Assembly: GCA_036244855.1 (NCBI GenBank)
Contig: BQKZ01000606.1
Span: forward strand, 70,291 to 134,290
Direction of reading: 5' to 3'
From: Temnopleurus reevesii
Lineage: Eukaryota; Echinodermata; Echinoidea; Temnopleuroida; Temnopleuridae
Length of the DNA: 64,000 bases
Below, piece after piece: positions 1 through 12,900 of the stretch. A program made the translations under genes and the position numbers. Position 1 is the stretch's first letter. Each line of letters begins with the position of its first letter. Below the pieces are notes generated by a model. It was given only the letters and a program-made list of their open reading frames with translations. It was not told the DNA's origin and did not search any database.

Positions 1-108
1 ATGCAGACACACAATGAGACACACAATGCATACGCTGTATCACTCTCTGTGTATGCGCGCAACGAAACCCAAGGGTCTGTTCTAGCAGACTACCCTGTTA
101 ACAGTTTG
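1..108 (-). repeat. Dispersed repeat R1 fragment
   Basis: Read on the minus strand it starts gtctgctagaacagaccc, then cttgggtttcgttg, then CA-rich sequence and a match to gagagtgatac. The same order occurs at 12667-12830, 20009-20125 and 36866-36958, so this is one copy of an interspersed family. It runs off the left end of the window. Class unknown. Confidence 0.6.
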
Positions 109-148
109 ACCAGATTTCAGACATCCTTTTAATTTTAGTGCTAGAGTA

Positions 149-173
149 AGATAGATAGATAGATAGATAGATA
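149..173. repeat. (GATA)n microsatellite
   Basis: About six perfect ATAG units. Confidence 0.95.
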
Positions 174-434
174 ATTTTATTCGTCCACAATGGGAAATTT
201 GCTTTTTTGGCTTTGACAATACGTGTACATTCAAACAGATAAAACATTAAAATGAATAATACAAAAAGTAAACACATACAGAGTGCACATAATCATGCAT
301 ATACATGTACAGTAAACAAATAGAAAGAACATATAGATGACAAGATCAGTAGACAAAAGTCAACAAATACAGTATATTAGAAACGTTACATTACATGAGA
401 ACAGGTTCAATGTAATAGAGATTGGATGAGAATC

Positions 435-465
435 ATTTATTTATTTATTTATTTATTTATTTATT
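435..465. repeat. (ATTT)n microsatellite
   Basis: About eight perfect ATTT units; a (CA)8 run follows at 495-510. Confidence 0.95.
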
Positions 466-728
466 CAAGATACTCCTAGCGTATTCCGGTACCTCACACA
501 CACACACACAGAACGTAAGAGCACATACAGTGCGCACTTCAATACACTGCCACACCATGCGGAATACGCACTGAGAGAGACTCTTGCGCTATTGGTCAAT
601 GACTGGTTAACGGCTGTTTTGAATTTTGAACGTATACGGTGAATTAGTTCGGTGCCTGAATAGAAGAATTATAATTGGAATAACTATAAATGTACCTATC
701 ATGATCAATCTTTGTGCTTAATTGATTG

Positions 729-864
729 GTGATAAGTTCTAACATTTAGTAGCCTACTCTTCAACATAACACAACAATCTTGGAAAGTCAAATTTTAGGT
801 GATAAGTTCTAACATTTAGTACTCTTCAACATAACACAACAATCTTGGAAAGTCAAATTTTAGG
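729..864. repeat. Two-copy tandem repeat, 63-70 bp unit
   Basis: The unit starts ggtgataagttctaacattt and ends caaattttag. The second copy starts at 799 and lacks only about seven bases (tagtagcc against tagt). Confidence 0.9.
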
Positions 865-2430
865 CTGCAAAAGAAGTATTCTACCTTTCAAAGACAGAGT
901 GGTCACCAGTACAGAGATACCAACCATTTTGGAATATGAATAAGGTTAGAAATGATAATGCAACTCACCAAACAGCTTAACCATATTTTTTCCGACAGAA
1001 ACATAATAATAATTCCTGAAATATTTTTTGTCCTGACAAAAGTATTTTACATTTTGATATTTTTCTGTTAGGTAATTCACATTTTAATATCTATCCCACT
1101 GTATTCTAGAACAATTGGCATCTTTGCCAATACACCAAATCTTTTCTGTATTGAACGATGTCTGCTATAGGCTTTCCCTTCAGACACAATTCCTCCCATT
1201 CTTGCATAGCAGTCATAAAATAACTTACATTGATGAGGTTTGCACATGCAGACTACCTCACTCTACCCAAAGCTCATGAGATGTATGTTAACTGAATCTA
1301 TTATGCAGACATGGGATGACTCACGGAGGCCGCTAGACCTATATTCTATACTGTTCTATTGTCTCATGCACCAGACAGTGCAACAGTGCAACAGGGTTAT
1401 CAATGTATAAATAATATTAACTGAGGGAAAATGGAATTTTAGAGGTGTTTTATCTTCATTGCCAGGACATTACATTTTCTGAAATACTAATTTCCTTCTT
1501 TGATGCTACAGGATGCTATGGGGAAAATATTAATTGGAAATTCAAGGCTGTAAACCTGGGCTAGGGGAATTAATGAGGAAATGGCACATCTATGATAAAT
1601 ATTTGTGCTTGGTGCGGAATTTATGAAGATAAATTTATGATTATGAANGTTCCCAAATCCATGAGATATAATCTATTTTATTGAAATTAAGTGGAATTCC
1701 AATTCAGTGGTCGTTTGTAATGCTCTTGAAGTCTGAACAAGCTTGTGATTGTTATATCCACACAGTTCAATACATTACATACGGATGTATTGTCCGATGA
1801 CAAACTTGATTTTAGGGTGATAGATTATATTGTGTTTGTTGCAGATTTTAAACATTTCGATGTATGATGTAACGGGATATCTCAAAAGTGACACAATTAT
1901 TATTTTTCAAAAAATTATTTATCATGTTTCATCACCGAGTAATCTAATGCAGTGTTGGGAAATTGTGCTCCATGTGGAAATTTGAGTTTGAGCTTTATTC
2001 ATATCAATCGCAAGCCTGTGGGAAATCATGTACTAAAGTTTTGCGATTGATTGCAGCTTGCCTTATGTTACAGGTCCCTGATCCTGTTAGTCGTTTCCCC
2101 CCTGTTTATTGTTAACATGGCCAATAATGAAACTCATTGATATTAGCTTGAAATGGCTGACAATCTTGAGCATTCAAATCATTTGAATTGTGACTTATCA
2201 AAATATGAATATCGATAAGTAATTTCATTTTGGTGCTCCTTGAAATCATTATGTGAATGATGTTTAAGATTACACAGTGTTGTTTCTGAATATGAAATTT
2301 AATGAACATGCATATATCTGTAATCTCAGAAAAGTTATATTGTATAAATGATTTACAAATTATGTAATGCTAAGATGCAAATATCTACATTTGTTTTCGA
2401 GAAATATGTTCGTGTATTGGTAAATTGAGG
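865..2430. other. DIS3 intron or 3' flank, nothing recognised
   Basis: AT-rich unique-looking sequence with one single N at 1647. A terminal DIS3 exon was looked for on the minus strand and not found. Short open frames here have no recognisable domain. Confidence 0.5.
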
Positions 2431-2600
2431 TAAGGAGAGTTGAAAGGGGAGAGGGGGAGGAGAGAGGGGGAGGAGAGAGGGGGAGGAGAGTGGGGAGATG
2501 AAGAGTGAAAGGGACAGGGTGGATGAGATGGAAAAGCGAAGGGACAGGGACAGGGAGACCAGAAAAGGGAAATAAGAGAGGGAAGGGGTTAGTAAGGGGG
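2431..2600. repeat. Purine-rich (G/A) tract
   Basis: Repeated gagagggggaggagaga units on the plus strand; a second purine-rich patch lies at 2730-2840. Open frames here are low-complexity Pro/Ser/Leu translations of the repeat. Confidence 0.8.
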
Positions 2601-2943
2601 AAATTCAATTCAATTAAATTCAACTTTATTTTACCAAAGCAATAAAAACATGAAAACACAGTAAACACATATTTGTACATGAACAACACAATGGTACAGT
2701 GTAAAAAGTAAAAGTTACTTGATTGGTAAGGATGGGGAGAGAGGGGAGGGTATGGTAAAATGAGAGTGAGAGGGGGTAAGGACTGTTGCTGAAAAACACT
2801 GTTGCTGAAAGTGGGAAAGAAGAGGAAAGAGAACCCAAAGATTAGGATAGGAAATAGGACCGTAAAGTGGTAAAGTTATAAAAGTTTGGAGTAATACATG
2901 TATGTGCCACTCCTACATATAACGTTTGAAATGCACAGCATAC

Positions 2944-3066
2944 CTCTGGTTGTACTAGCTGTAGTCTCAAATTCTGATGCTGTATACTGGTTGCTTGCAT
3001 GCTAATCTGTACCTTGACGTAATCAAAAGCCCTCAGCTTCACGTCTCCTGCATTCTGGCTGGGTTC
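2944..3066 (-). CDS. DIS3: DIS3 exon, S1 domain end (exon E)
   Basis: The exon is 123 nt and exactly 41 codons, from EPSQNAGDVKLRAFDYVKVQ to SIQHQNLRLQLVQPE. The pattern FDxVKVxI...LQHQxxRxxLVxP is the closing strand region of the DIS3 S1 domain. The acceptor is ctgtag and the donor gag|gtatg. In other animals only a short basic tail follows, so one small coding exon should remain; none could be supported in 1-2943. Confidence 0.93.
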
Positions 3067-6000
3067 CTACAGAAACAAAGAAATGAAGAATTCAGAGTCT
3101 TGAAATGTTTTTTATTTCAACAAATGAAATGTAGCAGTAAGTAATTGATTTAGAATCATCATAAATATTCATTATAAACACAAAAATGCTATAAAATTCT
3201 TACAATGTGAAAATTTGCTGAATAAGAAGCTTGTTGGTCCCAAACCTATCATTCTGATTTTTCTTGCTCTTTCAAATGTACTTTTATTGTGTCTGATTTG
3301 GTTTGAATAAATACTATACTATACTATACTATACTACTGTTTATGACTTTCTATTATTAGGCCATGTAACTCTTGTACAGCAAACATAATCAGGGATTGG
3401 CATTAGATGGGAAAAGAAGAAATTCATATACTTGTCCAATTACTTTTGTGAATGTTGAAAGTCAAATGCTTAAAACTGATAGTGTGGGTGAAGAATTAAA
3501 GTACAGGAATCTTTGTGTACATTTGCATTGTGGGCACACAAATTCAATTGGCGCTTATTAGCACTTCTTAAGACTCTTAGACTTAATTTTACTTTCTTTT
3601 CTGGAGCTTTAATTCGTATTTGACAAAATCAATTCATCCAGAAACATCCATAGGTGAAAACAATTCCCACTTATAGATGTGGGTTTTATGGAGTACATCA
3701 TAACAAGGCATGAAAACCAGATTTCGGGTAAATTATTGTAGTATCTGAAATAAGAGTTTGCATAATCTAAATTGTTTGTAAATAAGTAAAATTTGAGAAC
3801 AGACAATATTTGCTGAAGGTTCTAGAATTAGAACTTGCCTTCATCTTGTTGAGGAAGTATACATGTCACTTCTTTAACACAACAGCACAGAATACCAACC
3901 CACTCAGACGGTTAAATCCTTTGATTAAAGGACTCCAGTTTAGTCATTAAAACTACAGTTTTGTTGATCCAACCCATTGAGCATATATTTACTGGGCAAT
4001 TTATCTCTCAGGACAACAAATAAAAGCACAGTATCTGGGGAGCTTGTCATATAAATTAAGGTCTTGTTGTCGTTTCGATGACAGCACGTTCAGGGATGCG
4101 GAACAAACCAAAATAATGCTACTGGAAACAAACAACCCTGGTTTGAAATGGGGATAAGTGTTCCTCTTACATTCAATACTTTAAGGAACTTCTGATGAAT
4201 AAAACCAAAGTATATGCCACTATTTAAAATCAGGGATAAAAATACTTGATATGGTTCAATACTATAAGGAACTTCTAATGTCTAAAATCAAGAAGCTGAT
4301 TTATCACAAACAACTCCGGATTGGTTCCGCTGCTGCACTCTTTGTTACGCTGCTATTGTGACAACAAAATGGGATGTGGCGTGAGAAGGGGGTTTAGTTA
4401 CAGAATTTGTTCTTCTTGTATAATATGTTCAAGTAGGAATCTCAAAAGAGATGACTTGTTTACAAATACCTCTCACGGGAAGAAAAATTAAAAGTTGAAT
4501 AGATGAATCTTCCTGAAAATTTGAAAATATTTCATGCATAATAGAGCAATTCATAGGGACAAGGAAGCTCTTCACAAAAAAAAATCACATTATTTGTGAT
4601 TGGGAAAACAGGGAGATTTTGTGAGAAAAGAGATGGGTCTTCGTGTTTAGACATATACTGGCTTCTTCCTTGAAAAAAAAATGATTGTGGAAGCATTGTG
4701 GTGTAGTGGTTCTGTCTGTCGCCTCTCTACTAGAACGGTCGGTGGTTCGATTTTTACCCATCGTGTTTATTTCCTTCAGCAAGAATTTCATCCCCACTGT
4801 GCTGCACTCAACTAAGGTGTTTAAATGGGTACCTGGTAGGATATGAAGATTGTCATCGCCACTAATAACTAAGGCTGACATTGTGGAAGCTCCCCATGGA
4901 GCTAAGGAAACGCACTATGTGCGGTTTATATTGTTACATATCCTTTGACTCGGGTAATAATATTGTGAGAGCACTTTGGGCCGTATGGGAAAAGCGCCAA
5001 ATAAGAAATAATAGTATTATTATCATTAATATTATCAACATTATTGTCATCCATTTGAAAAAAATATTTCCCAAATGTTGTGCCCCCCTCCCCCTCCCAT
5101 CACCAATCATCCTTAGTAGCAAAATTTGATAAGGATTTTTTTTCAATGCAATACATAAATAAGGTAAATACGGGCATCTCTTTGTGGGATCAAGAAGATA
5201 TTTCCTCTGCAGAAGTAAATGCAACTGATAAACTGCCCCTAGTTTACAGTTGATGGTTGCTGTACTAGACTTACCCTTCAGACACAGTTGCTCTGACTAA
5301 TTGAAAGGCAATACAAATATCTAAAATGGGTCTGTGTCTTTAGACTACTACCTGAGAGGCTCCCTTGGTAGATAGCTACGATGGTGTCATGGTGTACATT
5401 ACCCCTCATCTGCTTTATTCCCCTACCTGTCTGTTGTCTTTGAACTCATAGGCCGGTATTCCGATAGCGAGGTTTAAGTTAACCCTGGTCTAAATCTGTG
5501 GTTTAAGTATGGGTAGCCAAAAGTGCCAAACCTTCACTCACAATGAATAATTGTTATGTTAACTGCTCTCTTTTCCCATGCTCTAATAATGAAGAAAACT
5601 ATTCAGGATTTCATTCCGAGACAGTTTTAAATAATATAAGTACCATATGTTCTGGTAAATTAAACATCGACTGTTATAGATTCAAGCCTCTTTTGGCTTT
5701 CCATACTTAAACCACAGGTTTAGACCAGGGTTAACTTAAACCTCGCTATCGGAATACGGGCCATAGAGAATGATGTCAAAGGGGATTTCCCAAAGAAGAT
5801 ATCAACTGGGGGTTTCCCCTTACTATGTTACCTGTCTCATGCTTCCCCGTAAGCCCTGACGCCACTTCTCTTTAGCCCTCAATTACGACAATATTGATTT
5901 TGTAGCTTTCTTGAATAAGGCACAAACATGCTGGGTGGTACTGTTTCAAGCAATCTGAAATTGCTTTTCAATGTGAAAATCGAACCCTTGTGTTGGACAA

Positions 6001-9000
6001 CAGGGTGACATTGGTAAAGTGTTCAGGCTGATTCTGAATACATGGTCCCATAAAAAATACACTTCTATTTGAGTGTAAACGGTTTCTGAGAAAATCAGAG
6101 TCTAACCTTCTCTACAAGCATATAGATACCCATATATTCATTTGAATATCTTAGCATAAATGTGAATCAAATTCCCAGAAATAACATACCTTATGAGTTC
6201 CCCTTTTATTTCCAAGAAAATTAAATGAGAAGCAAGCAGTTGCATATTGCATAAATGAGTTTTGATTCATTCAAGATACATTTGCTCCAAGATATGACGA
6301 CAATCATCTCCACAAGTACAATGCTTTTTGCCTTCTTGCTCCCATGAGTCCACGTGTACATTTGCATTATGACTAAAGCTGTTTCTTAGATGCATGGAAG
6401 GATAAATCTGTTAATGCTATTGTAAACCATATTTTACAAATTCATACATATCGCTTCACTCAAGGCACATGGGTAATAGGCTGGGAAGACTCAGAAGGAA
6501 TTATAGAAAAATCTCTTTATGGTAATACTTAACATTGCCAAGTAATCTCAAAGTATATTTATATTAAGGTGATTCATTTAATACCTTTATAACTAATAAT
6601 ATCTGAAAATATGTAAGTATGAAATAATAATATACTATCCCCAAAATGTAACAACCAATCGGCACTCAGAAAGCAGTTGGGTTTGGGATACCGAAACAAT
6701 CATGCTCTACTCCCCAAAGCTGCCCACAGAGGCATATCAATGTACAATGTTTTGCAGTAGAAAGTCTGCGACCACCTGGTCGTTTATAAATTATCAGTAT
6801 TAGATTTTGAAACATACAGAACTAATGAACTTGGCAAATTGAACAAAATCTCAGGCAATTCCTATTAAGGCCCAAGGTTTAGAATCATGAGCATTGCATC
6901 GACTGAATCGGATAAATTTGATTTAGATTATCAACAATATTAGCCATTGCCTTTAAAGAGTACACAACAAATTTCTTGTCTTTATGTGTGGAAGAGTCAT
7001 GGTGTAGGGACCTGGCTCTCCCTTTTCAACCAGAGGGCAGCGCTTTGAGTCCAACCCATGGCGTTAATTTCCTTCTGCAAGAAATTCATCCACAAAGCTG
7101 CACTCTACCTAGGTGTGATTGGGGACCGGTAGGAGACAGCAGCACACTCTCTGATGATGTGAGCGCTTATTTGGCTGCCTTGATGATAGGCTTATATTGC
7201 CATCCAGTGACTGGGTAATAATATGGTAAGCGCTTTGAGCATTAAAAGCCGACCGGAAAGGCGATATATAAATCCGCACTATAATTATTATCGTTAATAT
7301 GCAAAACGCTCTTCAGGCCCTTGATATCAAGACCATGAACTCTGATCTGATCAAGCAAACATTCAGTGAACATGTTTCTCACACTGATAAAATGACAAAT
7401 GATTTAGTGTACCTACCCATCCCTTGGATACTTATGTCAATATTTACATTTTCACAATATTCAAGAGTCTGTCTGTTCTTCCATGGGGTGTGTGGAGGGT
7501 TTGCACAATTAGGACAAAAAATTTGGGTGCCCCCTACTGACAGACCCTCTGAAAAAGGAGTGTGAATGGACCTTGGAGTGTCTAGCTTATTATCTCAGAT
7601 CTCACACAAGTTGTATGTAGGTATCTATCACAAACTAGCAAGTCTTTAATTTTCCAGTGCAAATGGGCCTTAGAGTGTCTAGCTAATCATCTCTCATCTA
7701 TGACACAGGAGCAAGTGGAAAGGGATTAGGAGGACTTTTAATTTTCTAGTGTAAATGGGTCTTAGGTGGTGTTGTTCAAAAGCAACTGCACTTTGCAAAT
7801 TGTAATGTGCATTTTCATTCACGCACGGTATTCACATTTAACAGGATGCGCATGAAACAATGATTTTGATTGGCAAATTCCAATCAACTGCAACTTGCGA
7901 TCAATTGTATCTTTTGAACAACACCCCCTTAGAGTGTCTAGCTAATTATCTCCTATCTAACACTAGCTGCACGTAGGTGTCTATCACAAAGGAAGTAATA
8001 GAAAGGGGTTAGGAGGACTATAATTTTCTAGTGTGAATGGGTCTCAGAGTGTCTAACTAATTATCTCCCATCTAACATCAGCTGTATGTAGGTGTCTATC
8101 ACNTAATACTTAACATTGCCAAGTAATCTCAAAGTATATTTATATTAAAGTGATTCATTTAATACCTTTATAACTAATAATATCTGAAAATATGTAAGGA
8201 TGAAATGACAATATACTATCTCCTATGTAAAAGCGAATCAGCGCTCAGAAAGCACTTGGGTTTGGGATACCGAAACAATCACGCTCTACTCTCCAAAGCT
8301 GCCCGCAGAGGCATATCAGTGTACAATGTTTTGCAGTAGCAAGTCTGCGACCACCTGGTCGTTTATAAATTATCAGTATTAATTATTAGTATGGCGTTAA
8401 TTTCCTTCAGCAAGAAATTTATCCACAAAGCTGCACTCTACCTAGGTGTGATTGGCAACCGGTAGGAGACAGCAGCATATTATCTGATGATGTGACCCAT
8501 CCAGTGACAGGGTAATAATATCAGATGCGCTTTGAGCAGTCAAAACTGACTGGAAAGACGCTATATAAATCCGCACTATCATTATTATGCAAAATGCTCT
8601 TCAGAATCTTGCTATCAAAACCATGAACTCTGATCCGATCAAGCAAACATTCAGTGAAGATGTTTCTCACAGTGCTAAAATGACAAATGATTCAGTGTAC
8701 CTACCCATCCCATGAATACCAATGTAAATATTTACATTTCACAATATTCAAGAGTCTGTCTGTTCTTCCATGGGGTGTGTGGAGGGTTTGCACAATGAGG
8801 AAAATGTTTTTTCGTGCCCTCTACTGACAGACCCTCTGAAAAGGAGTGTGAATGGACCTTGAAGTGTCTAGCTTATTATCTCAGATCTCACACAAGTTTT
8901 ATGTAGGTATCTATCACAAACTAGCAAGTAGAATGGGATGAAGACTTTTATTTTCCAGTGCGAATGAGCCTTAGAGTGTCTAGCTAATTATCTCCCATCT

Positions 9001-9877
9001 ATGACACAGGAGCAAGTGGAAAAGGATTAGGAGGACTTTAATTTTCCAGTGTGAATGGGTCTTAGGGGGTGTTGTTCAAAATCAACTGCAACTTTGCAAA
9101 TTGTAACGTGCATTTTCATTCACGCACGGTATGCGCTTTGAACAAGATGCGCATGAAACAATGATTTTGATTGGTAAATTCCAATCAACTGCAACTTGCG
9201 ATCAATTGGATCTTTTGAACAACACCCCCTTAGAGTGTCTAGCTAATTATCTCCTATCTAACACTAGCTGCGCGTAGGTGTCTATCACAAAGGAAGAAAT
9301 AGAAAGAGGTTAGGAGGACTATAATTTTCTAGTGTGAATGGGTCTCAGAGTGTCTAACTAATTATCTCCCATCTAACATCAGCTGTATGTAGGTGTCTAT
9401 CACACAGGAGCAAGTGGAAAAGGATTAGAAAGACTTTAATTTTACAGTGCGAATGAGCCCTAGAGTGTCTATCACACAGGAACAAGTGGAAAGGAATTAG
9501 TAGGACTTTAACTTTACCGTGCGAATGAGCCCTACAGTTTTTAGCTAATTATCTCCATCTCACACCAGCTGCCTGTAGGTGTCTATCACACAGGAGCAAG
9601 TGACAGGATCGAGGAGGGATGCTTTGGCAGGAGATCTCACGTGTCAACATGATTTCATCAGTGCAAGATGAGGTTAATAAACTATATCAGGGAGAGGTGA
9701 TGAGAGAGATGATTATAGATATGACCAGGGCAATGACATGTAGATGTCCAAGATGATAGCAATCAATGATTGGTGTGCCTCAGAATACAAAACAACATCG
9801 GTAGATGGTTGTCATGGTTACTGTGATGGTGGTGGAAATGAAGAAGATGATAGCGATGGTAATGGTTCAGACGATGT

Positions 9878-9921
<44 letters not shown>

Positions 9922-12900
9922 GTGTTAGAGGCGGTGATGATGATGGAAATGAAGGTGGTTATGATGATAGTGTTGGTCATTGTGGTGGTAATAATAGTGA
10001 TGATAGTGATCCTAGTGGTGACGAAGATTATGATGATGATGATTATCATCATGGAGATGAAAGTAATGTTGGTGTTTGTGATGATGATTTTAATGTCGAT
10101 GATGGTGGTGGTGGTGATGATGATGATCATGGTAATGACAGTGATGATAATGGTAATGGTAGTAATGATAAGGATGTGTATAATGATGATGGCATGGAGG
10201 ATGAAAGAGAGGAGGATGAAGATCTCTGGGATCAGGCAACTAAACCATAAAAATCTCAACCTACCTCATCATCATACGTGAAGAGGCTTGTCTTCACTCC
10301 ATCTTCCGTCTGTTGTACGTAAAGCGTTCCCTCCAGTCCAAACTTAGGGATGAAGACCTGAAGAGCGTTCTTCCTTACTCCAATCACATACCCATCTTCG
10401 TCAACTGTCTTGTCTTTGAAGAATATCTAAATTGAAGACAAAACAGAAAAATTAAATAATTTCCTGAGAATCACATAAGGTCTTTTGGGGCATACCAAAC
10501 AATATGTTTTATATATTGCCGAAAAAAACTGTGTTGCTAACTCTTTGCATTATTGCAGGTTCAGACGTACATGAAATATAATGTGAAATTATGATGCCTA
10601 ATTATGTTAGCAATTTCTATTTCAGATTCCAATAATACCATAAGTCTTATTAATTCATAACATAATCATATTCGTGTGCGGAATGATAGATCATCTACGA
10701 TATCATTCTCGTTAACATAACTACTCAAGTCCTTACAGTAGAACTTCATTTTAAGAACAACTTTGTGGAAAAAAACCCACCCTGTTCATTATGTTATACT
10801 ATATAAACCCTATTCCCTCGTTCGAGATACTCTGAGGTACAATTTAAAACGCATCAACTCAGATTGGCAAAATCTTCCAGAATTTGACCCAGAAAACACA
10901 TCAGGGTCATCCAGGAAAGATCCAATTCTAGAAGGAACAAATGCTCTCCTGTTTTCCTCCCCAGTCAAACCATAGCAGTGCCAAGATCGAAGGGCAAAGG
11001 GCAGATATAAAAAACCCAGACCTTTGTAAGGCTTTTTGTTATATTGAACATACCAGAAGCCTCAATAATGGGGCGATGGCCATGAGGCTGATATTGTATT
11101 TTTCACAAAGTCGTTCTTAAAGTTAAGTTAGGCTCTAAAGATTTTGAATGTCAGAAAAGATTCTGAGAGAGAGAGCCTCCAATAAAACTATATTGCAAAA
11201 TCAGTACAGGCAGACTATCAAGTGCTGATCATAATGGGTGAACATCCAGCATTTCAGCTCTATTCCCCATCATCTTTTATCTTGATTCGTATGCATATCA
11301 AAAGATGTCATGCATTCAAACCTCTTGCTGATAATTGAAATTTGGGAGTAGCATAATAAAATAATATGCAGAGGATAGCCACTCTGCAAACATTTGAATT
11401 GAAAAATAGTTGACCAGTCAATTTATTTAATATCTTTTTATTATACAAAGTTGACTGATGGGGGGGGGGGGGGGGCTCATTCTCATCATTGTAATTTGTA
11501 CAATTGCTATGTTAGATGATATTGTTATAAGTCAATTTATGTGAGCATTTTTGTCATTGCACATACAGCAAACTTTTGACTATTGCTACATGTTTCTCAC
11601 TTAGCTAAAACTGTAAGCTACTGAAGTGAAAACATATCAGATCAAATTCAATACAAGTATCAACTCTCTACATCTGTAGATTAAAAGTGGCGCTTCTGCC
11701 TAGTATAAGACAGAATTCATGATTCTAGCTGTCACGAGGCCAAGATTGTCAGGATCAAAATGTGTGCCCTCCCTCTCCTCCTTGGGAAAGGATATATTCT
11801 ATTTAACATTTGCATACCAGCAAATGTGTATCATCTTACAAGATAACTGCTTTTATTCTGGAACAGAAAGTGTGCAATGGGCTCTATACTGTATCAAGGG
11901 TCTAAGACTTCACTGCCATCTAAATAAGCCCACTTCTTAAATACATCAAAGGAACTTCATCAAAATGTTTACATCTTTTGCCTTTTAATCACTAGTTTTT
12001 ATACTTCTTCTAAATGCCGTGATCTACATAGCATATGCAGTGATCTACATAAAACGGAACAACACCTATTTCTTTGGCAGTAATTGAATGTTGGATTTCA
12101 CATATTACGTAATATCACAAGCTTGCTCATGCACGCCATCTTTCGTACAGTGAAAATATAAGCCTGATTGTAAAAACCAAAAGTACAGAAATGGTTTTGA
12201 TACCACCGTTGCACGTGACCCAAACTGAAAGTGAAAACAACTGGACGCTACCATTATTCTATCTAGGTCTGTCAAGCAAATTCTTAGGCCTACCCTAAAG
12301 CTAAGAACTTAAAAATAGATATAAGTAGTCAGTTATTTTCTTTCACAAACTATAACCAGGGAATTAATATTCCAATGCATATAAACCATTGCATAGCATA
12401 GATGTAAAATATTATCTGTCTTGCATGCCTCTGGCTGGCAGTCTTCAAAAAAGAAGACTCCATGTTTGTTTGCCTCTTTCAAGGTTTCGATGTGCATGAG
12501 CATAACCAAACACTACCCAGTTCACTTGAGAGGTTCTTTTTTATGCTAAACTCTGTGGAATTCAACTTGCAAGTTTGACCTGGGCCTTGGTAGGAGGGAA
12601 ATAGTCTGCAAATTCAGACCAATAAATTATTTGTCTGTTCTAAGTTCACACATCTTACTAATATTCTAGTCTGCCAGAACAGACCCTTGGGTTTCGTTGT
12701 GTGCGCACACACAGAGAGTGATACAGGGTATGCATTGTGTGTCTGCATGCTCCCATAGAGCAATGCTGTATGTGTGTGATGTAGTCACACAATATGCACA
12801 CCCTGTAACAGGATCTGCGCATGCACACACTGTAAGTCTAGGGTATGTGCTTGTTAACTACTAATATTCAGCAAACATCACTCTCCAAAAGGTACCATGG

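Larger units (their letters stand above)
6523..9405 (+). repeat. Tandem segment duplication with a single-N junction at 8103
   Basis: The sequence from 6523 (taatacttaacattgcca) restarts at 8104, directly after a lone N, and the order of SINE, minisatellite and MITE is repeated. The end of copy 1 (tgtaggtgtctatcac before 8103) recurs near 9390. Copies differ by substitutions and by an about 250-bp deletion in copy 2, from the 6770-7060 region. This looks like an unmerged haplotype or a genuine tandem duplication. Confidence 0.85.
7565..9605 (+). repeat. Degenerate minisatellite, about 100-130 bp units
   Basis: The phrases gagtgtctagctaattatct, tgtaggtgtctatcacac and aggagcaagtggaaa recur about nine times (for example near 7573, 7672, 7930, 8046, 8861, 8972, 9232, 9351 and 9462). 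The array is interrupted by foldback elements and by the duplication junction at 8103. Confidence 0.8.

Noticed and set aside
1480..1525. Terminal DIS3 exon on the minus strand after cctgtag (HQRRKL...)
   Set aside because: An open basic peptide of about 11 codons is possible, but it does not resemble known DIS3 tails and no independent support exists.
4690..4760. Functional tRNA gene
   Set aside because: A and B boxes are present, but no cloverleaf can be drawn and the sequence continues into a SINE body.
9744..10281. Asp-rich (168 codons), Met-rich and Ile-rich frames
   Set aside because: All arise from the GAT triplet repeat in different phases and strands.
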